Assembly: GCA_933228895.1 (NCBI GenBank)
Contig: OW121852.1
Location: 57,082,872-57,146,871, forward strand
DNA length: 64,000 nt
Source of the DNA: Platycnemis pennipes
Lineage: Eukaryota; Arthropoda; Insecta; Odonata; Platycnemididae
Direction: 5' to 3'
Shown: positions 1-11,800 of the stretch, in pieces
Layout: every line of letters begins with the position of its first letter
How positions within the stretch are numbered: the stretch's first letter is position 1
Program-made: the position numbers and the translations under genes
Notes under the pieces: generated by a model
What the model was told of the DNA's origin: nothing
Database searches by the model: none
The model's input: the letters and a program-made list of their open reading frames with translations, nothing else

Positions 1-577
1 GACTTCTTTGGCTTGGGTGCCCCTGATAGGAACAACTTCCAATGTCCCCGCAGGTGCAGGCAAACTCTAGAGGTTATAACAATTCACAAGCTCTTCTTGC
101 CAGAACTTTATATTTTAGTGATCAAAGTCAAGTTAAAATTAATGAACTTTTAATGACCAGGGTAAATTTTCATAGATTTCTTCTCATAATTACTCATTGT
201 AGTTATGCGAGTTCATTTCTTTATCATAACATATGGTCTGGTTTGTCAATCGGGCATTATTCATATTTATGCGCCGGGAAGAATCATGATAAAGGTGCAT
301 ACTTCATGTATTAAAGGTATGATTGACATTTGCCTGTTATCGCTGGGCAGCCGCTTTACACTCGTGGCTATCGCCATGATACTCTTATAAAAATTAGTAG
401 TGTTAACTATATTAGTACTATTATATAGTAGTATCAGAGGATATCGCCAGAATAAATTCAAAGGCAGGTCTCGTTTTTATTTATAAGCAAAATCTGGAAT
501 TATGCGGAAAAGCCCATAGATCACTGGGCTTCTTCATGTTAATTAGCAGTCCAGTTACTGCTCCTATGTATACCATA
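1..577. other. Unannotated AT-rich DNA
   Basis: No exon, RNA gene or repeat with recognisable ends is visible. Short stop-free stretches here lack splice context and protein similarity. The stretch probably belongs to the intron or 5' flank of the LPCAT gene whose exons begin at 5850. Confidence 0.4.
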
Positions 578-890
578 GGATTGGTGTAGTGGTTAGAGTA
601 CTACAAGTGTGCTACTGGCCTCTCATCCCGAGAGCATGAGTTCGAATCCCGGCAGTGGCAGATACTGTTCAGAGGAATACTGACCCTACTTGAGTATTGT
701 GAGGAAATTTCTTAGAGAGTATAGTACTCCGTCCATAAGATGGGGCATTAAACCGTAAACCTTGCTGCCTTTCATTTAGAGCAGGCTAATACCGACGCCG
801 CTACCATTTTCCGGTTCCCTGTAACATTCCTTCTTAAACCTAATTTTCATCTCTTCTCAAAAATTACCTATCTTATAGGTCTCCTCCTCT
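578..890 (+). repeat. tRNA-derived SINE, copy 1
   Basis: The head carries an A-box-like TGGTGTAGTGG and a B-box-like AGTTCGAATCCC, followed by the body shared with the other copies in this window (the ACTCCGTCC...GGGGCATTAAACC block, then a pyrimidine-rich 3' part). The head holds a short internal duplication around GAGTACTACAAGTGTGCTACTGG-like sequence that other copies lack. Copies on both strands share this head-body order, which identifies a pol III retroposon rather than a functional tRNA. Confidence 0.75.
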
Positions 891-1886
891 AAAAGCAACG
901 GCAAAGTACATCAACCAGATTCGGTTTCGATTAATGTGAATGAACAGACTTTTTCACACGATTATTTCCTTTAATTTTGGATGGAATCCGCGTGGGTACA
1001 AATATTATACTTGCAGCTCAACCCTCTGTAAGAAGACAATTTCATAATTTTAATTTTTGTACTGAGAGGGTTGCCCAAGCATGACATTAGTAGGACGTTT
1101 GACCTTAATTAAAGCAAGAGGGAAATAGCCACTCAAGTCAAATGAAGGTAATGAGATTTTTTTCCATGAGCAAAGCGCTATCACGCTGCACGGTACATGA
1201 AGCACGACCATTCCAAACTCGCTTTCGGATGCGTGCATAATCACGCATGAAATTCGACGTGTTCTGTGATCCTTTGAATCAGTTTTTGTAACCTCTTTCT
1301 CTATCATCCACTAGCGCATTGGCTTAAATGCTTGCACTAAATAAATTCATGTACAATGCGATGTAATTCTGTTTGTGCTCCTTCGGGCGTTACTTTGTGG
1401 AAGTGCACTGTAATTAGTAAAACCTGTTGTACTTTTCCACCAAGATTTTTAATAAAACCCTACCAATGTTTTAACATCTTTACGTTATTTTCAAGGGTGA
1501 GAGCAGGAACAGCATTGACCCTTTAAAATGAAGCCAAGGTGTCGAAACCTTGGTAGAGTTTTATTAAAGAATCTTTATGGAAAATTGCAACAAGTTTTAT
1601 ATATTAAGATGTGATAACTATAACTGGTGGTGCCCTTAGAGCCGCGCAAGTGGGCCTTCTGCTCTGGACCCCACATTCCAGAAGATCTCTAATCTCAAGA
1701 AGAATAACTATTACGATAATATTTATTCTTCCTGTTCCTCCATGGTAATGAATAACATAACAAAATAATACTTCGTGAAAGAAATTGATTTAACAACTCG
1801 GGGTTCAAACTACTATGCCTGCCAACTATAGTTGCCCGGGGCCTCGCAAGCCCTAGGAGTGCCCTTGCCTACAGGATATCGTTCCG
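891..1886. other. Unannotated DNA
   Basis: AT-rich sequence with no supported exon. The open stretch on the minus strand near 1050-1307 has no recognisable domain or splice signals. Confidence 0.35.
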
Positions 1887-2163
1887 AGGTAAACGGGCGT
1901 CGAAACTATTTTCGCTGGGGGGGTGGGGCAACCATGAAAAGGGCCCACATTTTTTTCCGGATAGGAAAGGATAGAGACTAGAATTTTGCTAGAAGAGCAT
2001 ATGAAGGTGTGAGAATATGTGTCAGAAGGGATAAATCAAGCTGGAAACAAGTGGAATTTAATTTTTATTAATGAAGACTACTCATTTCTCAAGGGACCGG
2101 GGCAAATTCTGGGTGAGGCTTCGGCCCCTCCTTTCCCCCACTTCCGACGCCGCTGAGGTAAAT
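1887..2163. mobile_element. hAT-type MITE, copy A
   Basis: A 261 bp element (1895-2155) lies between near-identical 8-bp flanks, AGGTAAAC (1887-1894) and AGGTAAAT (2156-2163). Its right end reads TTCCGACGCCGCTG and its degraded left end GGGCGTCGAAAC. The interior, including a GAAAAGGGCCC segment, matches the element at 36649-36904 in reverse orientation. An 8-bp duplication and CAG/CTG ends are hallmarks of hAT elements. No coding capacity. Confidence 0.75.
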
Positions 2164-2638
2164 GTGAACTTTGAGATGTCCGAAGGTAAATAACAATACT
2201 TAATTTTGATCAACGTCGATGAGCGATGCTTTCGCTCGATCCACGATGTCTTTAATATTGTATGATTTTTGCGGGCATTTAATCCATTCTCACTACGATG
2301 CTGTTATGAGAGTTCCAAAAAAGCTTATTCCATGATGTAGCTCCTTCCCCTCTCCCTTCCCGAAACGGATTCTCTCCCTCTTCAGCCGGTATTCTGCATA
2401 CCTACCCACTGCAATAACGCGGGCAGGCCGGTGTAGTGACACGGTTTCCCTTAAACGGTATTAAGAGTTGTCGCGATTGATCGTAAAAATACCTACCCGG
2501 GCTCTGCTCGCCCAGGAAGTATGCTGGACGAGGTGGGGCGAACGCACCGACCCGAAATTGTAACGCTCCAATACCAAGCTGTTCCCTTCTCATTTTTAAT
2601 GGGACCGCTACCGTATCCGTCCGTCGGCGATCTGTTGT

Positions 2639-4290
2639 GATATGAGTCATTCCATTTTAAATCGAAAAATGGTCCGAGCTTCACCATCTCAGATTTCAAC
2701 GAAAATTGGTACATAGGTACTGTCATCTTTCCTGTGCCATTGGAAATTGAGCAGTTTTTCACCAACCATATCTCCTTAAACCCTAAAAAACACAGAAAAA
2801 TTCTTTTAGCACCTAAAAGAATAACATTAGTACTTTTTAAAACAATGTTGATATAATTTTTAAACCCTATCCCACATCGTAAAATGAAGGTTAAAAATAG
2901 TATTGTTGGAATGCGTGTGCTTTTAAGGCCATCGCCAGTGGAAATTGAGCACTGTTTTTGACCAACCATATATCCTTAACCCCTAAGAAACCTAGAACAA
3001 TTCTTTCAGCACCTAAAATAACAACATTAGTACTTTATAACGCAATGCTTTCATAATTTTTACTCCCAGTCCCACATGGACTTTTTTGGCCTCAAAAAAA
3101 AAACCATTTTTTTCGAAATGTCACAAATTCAAGTGATTTTTTTCTTAGTGATTAATGCTCATATTTTAATCTTCTTTTTTCAGTGTCTTTAAGCCCACTG
3201 CCAGTGGAAATTGAGCGCTGTATTTCACCAACCATATCTCCGTAACCGCTAATAAACACAGAAAAATTCTTTCAGTACCTTAAAGAACAACATTAGTAAT
3301 TTGTAATGCAATGCTTTTATAATTTTTACTCCCTGTTCCACATCGTAAAATGAAGGTTAAAATAGTATTGTTGGAATGCAAGCCCACTGCCAGTGGAAAT
3401 TGAGCGCTGTATTTCACCAACCATATCTCCGTAACCGCTAAAAAACACAGAAAAATTATTCTTTCAGTACCTTAAAGAACAACATTAGTACTTTGTAATG
3501 CAATGCTTTTATAATTTTTACTCCCTGTTCCACATCGTAAAATGAAGGTTAAAATAGTATTGTTGGAATGCAAGCCCACTGCCAGTGGAAATTGAGCGCT
3601 GTATTTCACCAACCATATCTCCGTAACCGCTAAAAAACACAGAAAAATTATTCTTTCAGTACCTTAAAGAACAACATTAGTACTTTGTAATGCAATGCTT
3701 TTATAATTTTTACTCTCTGTCCCACATGGACTTTTTTGACCTCAAAAAAACATTTTTTTCGAAATGTCACAAATTCAAGTGATTTTTTCTTAGTGATTAA
3801 TGCTCATATTTTAATCTTCTTAATATATTCACACAGTAGACACGTATGAGTGATTTTTGTGAGAAATGGGCCCGTTTATTTCATTGTTTCATGGTGTAAT
3901 TTTAGACTAAACTTGTGAAAAAATTGAGTTTTGGAAGTTACATTTACAGCGACTTAAATGCACTTCTTCTTGCGAAAAGTCCATTTTAAAGTACTTTGTT
4001 ATCCAGAGCTTTTCATAAGCTTTCTAAAGACACCTTTTGAATGTGTACATCACGTAAAACCAGTCTGCTGTAGCTTGTAGAAAAACAGCATAAAAAGACG
4101 TTTTTCAGGCGGTCACGCTATGCATGCCTGCCTATAATCCAGGGGCGAAATTTTTTCCTGCTGATATAGGGAACGGCTTATGGCTCAGGAAGGTTGACAA
4201 TATCTATGCACCAATTTTCGTTGAAATCTGAGATGGTGAAGCTCGGATTTTTTGAAAAATTTGTCGATTTAAAATGGAATGACTCATATC
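2639..4290. mobile_element. Fold-back element with internal tandem repeats
   Basis: The two ends are inverted copies about 75-80 bp long (2639-2713 and about 4208-4290). Both contain GAGTCATTCCATTTTAAATC and TTCACCATCTCAGATTTCAA in mirror orientation. Between them lie five related units, each starting near CCAGTGGAAATTGAGC, at about 2741, 2939, 3205, 3394 and 3586. The last two intervals are 189 and 192 bp and nearly identical. A ~100 bp block beginning CATGGACTTTTTTG occurs twice (about 3077 and 3725). Long TIRs around tandem units resemble Foldback-type DNA elements; superfamily unknown. No transposase is seen. Confidence 0.75.
2741..3720. repeat. ~190 bp tandem repeat array, five units
   Basis: Units share TGGAAATTGAGC, CACCAACCATATCTCC, ACAACATTAGTA and ATCGTAAAATGAAGG in the same order. 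The first two are diverged; the last three are nearly identical, so the array expanded recently by unequal exchange or slippage. A 266-bp spacing between units two and three reflects insertion of the CATGGACTTTTTTG block. Confidence 0.85.
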
Positions 4291-4535
4291 CCAGTAGATA
4301 CTGAATCCTTCGTGGTTTGCCTGGGCATTTTCTTTGCCTCTGCTATGAGAATTTCTTGAAATCATAATATGTGAAATTCAGAAATAAACTCCAGAGAAAA
4401 CATATTTTTTACCATTAAAAAAATTTCGGAGTGACTGTTGTCTTGAAGAGATGTTGTAATAACATAATTGCATAGCACCAATTTCCAAAGCTGAATTGAA
4501 AGGTTATCCGGTAGCATGTATTGGCGAAAGCTGTC

Positions 4536-4790
4536 GATGATTTGGTGATGAGAGTACTGGCCTCTCATCATGATGGTCCAGGTCCAAATCCCATTGGTGA
4601 CTGATCTTTTCTTGGTATTCTGAATCCTACTTAGGTGCCGTGTGGAGAGTACTTTGAGTTCAGAACACCGCTCTTCTGATGGGATGTTGAGTTACGGTCT
4701 CCTTGGCATCCTTCGTTAACACCATATTTCTTTACCCATACCCTTCCACTCACATCCTTACACTTTTCTTCCTGGTCTGAAGTGCCTTTC
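4536..4790 (+). repeat. tRNA-derived SINE, copy 4 (decayed)
   Basis: The remnant head reads GAGAGTACTGGCCTCTCATC and CCAGGTCCAAATCCCATTGG (B-box region). It is followed by the shared body with GATGGGATGTTGAGTTACGG and CTTCGTTAACACC. The A box is lost or diverged. The copy lies upstream of the LPCAT exons. Confidence 0.65.
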
Positions 4791-4799
4791 AGTGAAACC

Positions 4800-5849
4800 A
4801 CAGATGAGATGAGAATATGAAATTATGTGATTCATTCCAGAGAACTATAGCAATGAAAGTAATGTCCTGATGAAGATTGTTCCCGAAGGAAAAGTGCCAC
4901 AACAACTGATTGGTACTTAGATTTTTTAGTGATTCTTTTCCACTCTTCGAAAGGTTTTGTGTCAGCAAGGGATAACCTTCTACAACATAGTTAGGTAGAT
5001 ACCTACCTATGCATTTACTTGGCAATAGATTTCCCTCCTAGCATTGTGATTGACAACCGTTTTCAAATATAATAAAACTGAAAATAAATACTATCTCACT
5101 TTCATTATTTTTGTGGAATTTTGGTGCTTGCAAAGACTATAAGTGGCAATGCAGTATAATTCTGAAAAACTGAAACAAGACTCAAGAAGAAGCAATGCCA
5201 CTAATGTTTAAGTCTGAAGCAGGATAGAGAAACTCTTATTTGCTAGAATGTAATGATTTACAGGTAATAATGAGGATGTAGGGTTAAATTAGAGGAAGTT
5301 ACTTGTTCAGGGTCTCATTACTGTTGCAGGAAGGAGTTCAGAAATTATACATCCATCTTATTTACCTCTGATAAAAGTTACGTAAATACATAAAACAGTT
5401 AGCCATCTACATTGTTGATGTAATCCAAAAATATAAATGTGCTGGTTTTGCTGAATTTAGGGCTTACACATATATTTCATCATCTGCTAACCTTGGTATG
5501 CATTATATTACTTAGGTCAATTTCCAGTATAACTTTCTCCAGCATACTTAGTTTTAAAAGTGCAACTATTGTCTTGAAATCAAAAGGTATACATCCTGCT
5601 AATTTATAACATTTAAAGTGATTATTTTACTTGATTCGAATCATATACAATATCATTATTATCTGTAAAAACAACCTTGCTGTTAGTCCAAAGTTCTGTT
5701 TCATCATTACTTAGTCATTAGGTGAAAAAGAACTTAGTTCTAGAAAGAGAGGATACCAAGTTCTTAAGTTTGTTCATGACTAGAATAATAATTATATATG
5801 TTGTTTTGCTTTCATGTCTCTCCATGAAGAACTAATAAACTACACACAG
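4800..5849. other. Intronic DNA before the first visible LPCAT exon
   Basis: AT-rich and without supported exons. A search for the LPCAT HxxxxD acyltransferase motif or a transmembrane exon found nothing, so the N-terminal exons are taken to be upstream of the window. The intron ends at an AG at 5848-5849. Confidence 0.5.
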
Positions 5850-8800
5850 CCAATCTATGTATGGAGGCTGGACCCAGAATCAAGGCAAGAAACGATTCGG
5901 GAAATTGTGCAAAGGACTACATCATCTGTTGATTGGCCGCAGGCAAGTGATGAAACTAAATATGCTGGAAAAAATTTGATCTGCAAAAAAAATGGATGTG
6001 CACCATTCAACAATCCAAAAAATGCTCCAATCAAAATATTTGACTAAGAATATGGAATGCAAAGTTTAATCAGCCTATATAACCAATTCATGCATTCTAG
6101 TTTATTTTTCTCCAAGTAGAGAATCTATATTGGTTATCTCAAATACTTTATGAAAACCATAGTAATTGAGGCATTTGTCACAGTGCTTAAGTACATTCCA
6201 GCATAGTGTGCATGGCTATATTTTTTACATTTTGATTATGATTTTGATGTTGCAGTCATTATCTGATAATACAATTTACCTTATTCCAATTACTTCAGAG
6301 ATACTCAAAACGTTTTGATGCAGCTAACACATATAATACATGAGGCTTCAAAATGTCATTATCATCAAGTTCATTCTGGCATTCATGACCAACAGAATAT
6401 TTGATTTTGTCTGCAGGTGCTTATCTTCCCTGAGGGAACATGTACAAATCGGACATGCTTAATCACCTTCAAGCATGGAGCATTTTGCCCAGGAGTTCCT
6501 GTTCAACCCGTCTGTATTCGCTATCCCAATAGACTGGACACGGTGACCTGGACATGGGAAGGACCTGGAGCGTAAGTATTTCAGTCTTGTAAGGTTTTGT
6601 CATAATGGCCAAAGCAAGTTTCCTTGTATGGTGACATCAAATGACAAAGCAATAGTTCCAGCATCATTTCAAGGGAATTAGTTTGAAATAGGTATTTCAC
6701 CTAATGAGAAGATAAGGAAAACTAATCTGCCATATCTTGAGACACAATGGCCTAATGAAGACAGTTGTTGTGGTAAAAGTTGAAGTTTTGGAAACCCATA
6801 TGGTATCTAAGTGAGCATTTTGATGAATTATTTGCTAAGATTTAAAGCCAGGCTTAAGTATGTGAAGCCACTACTCGTCCTCATCCCCTGAGACTTCAAT
6901 GGGGTCGTTTACCATATTTTTTTATTGCCAAATTTGATAGAGTTTGTGAAATAAAAAGACCCGTATTTTTCCATACTTAGATCCATAAATTAGTTCTTGA
7001 GTTATAAGCGGTGAAAAACTGATGTTTTTAACCCTTGAGGAAAAGTGGGCACGTGGAGGACTTGTACGTCATCCACTTCGTCCAAGCACAACTGAGAATG
7101 CAAAGCTCCTTTGCCCAATCACTATAAGGGACACACAGCTGACTCTTCCAATGGAAATGGTTGCAACAGGATCTCTTCAGGCAGACCTCCTCTCCCTCCC
7201 GTTCTTCCTCAACACAGTCAAGGACAGGAGGTGGATAATATAGTAAACCTTAATGCAGTTTGCTTGATGGCCATCATCTTTTGTTTATTTTAATTTTTGA
7301 TTTGTGAGTGAATGGCTCTGGCTAGAATATTAATTTTTTCACTAAAATTCACTTTTCATTTCCATCTAACAATTTCATGCACAAAATAGCGATTTTGGTT
7401 TCGATTCTGGTTCATTGGATGGGACGTTAAGCTGTGGTCCCCTTGGCACCTGTCGTTAAGAGTAGGCTAATGCTGATGCCGGGTTTCTCTCCACCCTTCC
7501 TCTGTTTCCTGAAAACTCCTACCAATACCCAATTACCCACCTATGCTAAATGGCGTTAATGACCACAGCTGTCGGTTGCCTTCCCTGAATAACATAACTT
7601 ATTGTCCTCGATCAATATATACTAATTTCTCACTTGATTAGTGAATATTATTACTAGACATTGGTTTTAAAAGTCTGGGTCTTATGGTACCCAGGTCTGA
7701 ACTTGGTTTGAAGCCAGTGAGATCCATACTCGGAGGGTTAAAGGCCCTTTAGTCTGGGAAGAAAAGTAGATACTAAGATGATAATAGAAGGGTAAGGAAG
7801 AAGGGTAGAACCTGGCATCAGCATTAGGTTGCCCTTCAGCAGGGTGTCCCATGATTTCCACGGGTAAGGTCACTGTCCATTCTCTGAGGATCCCGCTATT
7901 CCTCATTGTTTCTCATATCTCAGGCTCATTGTTGTCCTTATATCTTGTCCTGTGTATCCCTTGATTTCCCCATCTGATCCTTCAATCCACATTGCTTTAA
8001 TGGTGACATAATTTTCAGCTATAGATGGCATCTACATTCTCTTTTTAAAGGATGACTACACACATGTTCTTCCCTCTTTTCTTACCTCTTTCTTATTTCA
8101 AGGATAAAAAAATTAAAATTTTTGACCAGAATATAATTGGGAAAAAATTACCCAGCTTGAGGGTTAAATAAGAGGCACCAAGGAGATCACAGTTTTATGT
8201 GCCATCTGATAGACGAAGTACCGAACTCAAAGTGATCTCCAAACTGCGTCCAATTAGAGGCTGGTTTCCCAATGAAAAATATATAATCCTGCCGGGAATT
8301 GAACTGGGCCCCTCAGGATGGGAGGCCAGTACTATAACCACCACACTAACCTAGCCTAGGTACTCTTTCTCTCACCTGTGGTTTCAGGTATGTCACTGCA
8401 CTTTAAGGAACTTCAGTCCCTGGAATTCCATATTCTTCTATTATTTCTTAATTCATGATGTACAACACTTTTTCAGAGATTTGAAGTTTGAGTGAAACTT
8501 TTGAAAACCATAATTCCTGACCTAATTACTCTCCATTGTGCTTTCTATTTGCTTGATGATTGTTTTGTGGTCCAAATTTATGGTTAAATAAAAAGGAAGT
8601 CCTCAGGCTTTACTTGGTGGAACCGCATGATAGTAGGCAAGGTCCTTGAAGATGATTGGTATACAATCGAAACCTAGGTCAGTGTTACAATAAAATTTTG
8701 TGGAATCTTACAAGTGGTTTTTCTATTGGCTATTATGGTAAAATGTTGATAATTTAGTTGGCGCTGCACTGATGTCAATTTTATGGAAATTTCCAGAAGG

Positions 8801-11800
8801 TGGAGATCAGAATTAAGTGATAAGATTATCTGATGAGTCCCAATGACTGCTGGATCCTTTGATTGACTTAATAGGCCTATTTTTGTGCTCAAAGAGTACA
8901 TTTAGCTGTATAAAGTTTCCATCAAGAGGGCTTAACCCATTTATGCCGAAGGTTTGAAAAATGCGAATTTTACCCTGATTTTTACATATTATAGATAAAA
9001 ATACGTATGAAAACAATATCCGAAAGAAAAAACAATGTATCTCTTGCCAATTATTAATTACGAGGTGTTCCAAAAATGGAACACTAGGCAAATCCACTAC
9101 CATGACGTACTCAATGATAACAAGCAAATCATTTGATTCAGACATTTATTAACTCACTATTAGGAGTGATATCCAGGTGAACACTTAACATACAAGGATA
9201 CATTGCATTTTTTGCATTGAAAAGTGGTATTTTTGTGACATTGGACACAGTGAGTTTGCTTTCCTTGCTTTACAATCGTATGATTCATGCCATCATGATG
9301 TGAGTCAAGGTTACGCTTCATAGATGGTCTCCCTTTCCTACCAGGCTAAGCAGTATTACCATATGTCTCTATATAGTGACAGGCCACACAGAGACGAAAT
9401 TCAAGAAGATCCATTGGCTTCACATCGTTTATTTTATGCAATTGCCAAGCATTTTGTAAAGCCAGCTCAAAGCAGAATAACAGAGGGCTCGAGTACCATT
9501 TCTTTCCACGGATTGATGCTCGATACTTGTCAATATTTTCATCAGCTCGGTCCACTCCTCCCATATACTGATTATAGACCTTGATTAAATTTGGCTGAGT
9601 AACTTGTATCTTTTTTTTCTGCTTTTGAGAATAACGACTGACTTGTTGCAAAGGATTGACACCGACACCAGAAGATGCAACAGTCACAACACTGTTATCA
9701 TTCCATCTACAAACAATATTGCCTTTTCCATCAATTCGGTAATCAAATGTGCCCCTATCTTTTTTCTTTAGGGTAGCATCAGATAGTAAAGGAGGTTTGT
9801 CTATGCGATCTTTTCTCGCTGTGCCTGTTGCTTGATGGCCCATTGAATGAAGTTTATCAAGGAGTGCAATGCTTGTGAAAAAGTTGTCGAACACAAAATG
9901 GTATTTACCAGGATGCTGCGTTGTGAGTGCCTCAGTAAATTGCAAAACAACTGAAGCACCTACACCATATTCTTGGTATTGAGTGTTCGGGTTTTTTCCT
10001 TGATAAGGCTGAAACCAGCAAATGTAGCCTAGACGCGTTGCACCACACCAGAATTTATACCCAAACCGAATAGGCTTACCACGAATGAACTGTTTGCACC
10101 CATGACGACCGAAATAGGGAATCATGGCCTCATCAAAGCTGAAGTATATTTCATTTGGTACAAATTTCATACATCTGTCATTCAGTTGCTCTATGAGAGG
10201 TCGCAGCTTGGAAAACTTGTCCATGTGGTTCAAGTTAGAATTGTCAGCAACATGCAAATTTGAAAATATTGTTTCAAATCGGTCACGTCTCATTGCACCA
10301 CTAACTAGAGAATTATGCGAATCTGGTCTTTGCTCCCAAAACATATGCCGTCTCGGAACAGAGACGTAACCACTCAGGAAAATTATTCCCAAAAAACACC
10401 AACACTCACCAACAGAAAAACCCTCTAGTCGCCGATACGGCAGGAGTGGGGGGGGGCGGCCTGCCGCTCTGTGCAGGACAAGTGCGTAGCCCGAACACTT
10501 ACAATAAACTTTCTGCTAAAAAGAAAAGGAGAAGAATATTGGGTGCAAGCAGCCGCACTTCGCTCATTGATAAGTGTTCGTGACGTCAATATGGCCCAGG
10601 GGGCTTGGTCCCGAATGGAAGAGTGCACAGGGTGACTTTCATATGTTTCCATCTCTCTGTTCACAAGTGATCAGTTGGTTATCAATGTATTTATTCTTTC
10701 ACTGAAATGGAAACTGATTATAGCCAAGTCATAGCATCGTTTCCCTCAGTCACATAACATCTAATTGCTTACTTGATTTAAAATTAAAGTGAATATTTCA
10801 GTGTGCCTGAGTGCACGCATAATAGTAGTGGATTTGCCTAGTGTTCCAAAAATGGAACACTGTTAAATAAAAGCTTATAACTAAAACAAAATACATTGTT
10901 TCAAAATTTTCTTCTTAAAGCACTATAGGTTAACTATTACTGAACATGCAGGGAAAAATTTACAGCATTTGGACGTAATGGCAAATAATTATTAATATAA
11001 CATTTGAGATGGTCTCAGAAAAACTTCCTTGAAAAAGAAGACCGATATTTCTCAACACACTGGCAGCGATGGGTTGGCAAAACTGACCAACTCTTTGCGC
11101 CTCGTAATACAATATATCTTTATAAAGATGTACAAAAAGAAAAATCGTGGCATATTGGTGTATAATGAGTCGTAGTCATTAAATTAGAAAGTCGTGTCAG
11201 GTGTTCCAAAAATGGAACACTAGGCATAAATGGGTTAATATTGATAGAAATTCTGAAATTGAACAAATTGCCCTGAGCATAGCATATGGACAAGATGCAG
11301 AATGAGTGAATAAGGGTAATAGCCACAAATATTGTCTTGGAAATGAGCAAGTAAGAATGTCTCTCTGTAGACAATTCAATCTAGCTTAAAAAATCTTCTT
11401 CGAGAAACAGCAATATCAGTATCAGGGCAAATAATAATCTGCATAGCTCTTGGTCTCAATTCTTCCTGCTGCATAATATATTTTTATTGGATTTGAAAGA
11501 ACTGATACATTTTTTACTGTTACTACACTATTTAACATATGAAATTTTAATAATTAAACCAGTATACATATTAATTATTACCCTGATGTTTTCCAGGCTG
11601 AAACTCCTATGGCTGACATTAACGCAGATCCAAAGCACATGTGAGATTGAGTTCCTTCCAGTCTACCATCCAAGTCCTGCAGAAAAGGCAGATCCCAAAC
11701 TTTATGCTAACAATGTCCGGATGGTTATGGCAAAGTAAGTTGACATGTTCTAATGCTATCAAATTATTCCAACAAGTATTTTTGAAAGATACGGATTAAT

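Noticed and set aside
581..660. Possible functional tRNA gene
   Set aside because: A and B boxes are tRNA-like, but the spacing is disrupted and the same unit plus body is repeated across the window, so it is a SINE head.
2493..2969. 158-codon minus-strand frame
   Set aside because: It crosses the TIR and first tandem units of the fold-back element; repeats, not protein selection, keep it open.
9324..9584. 86-codon plus-strand frame
   Set aside because: Antisense to the C-terminal part of the piggyBac element 1 transposase; no independent features.
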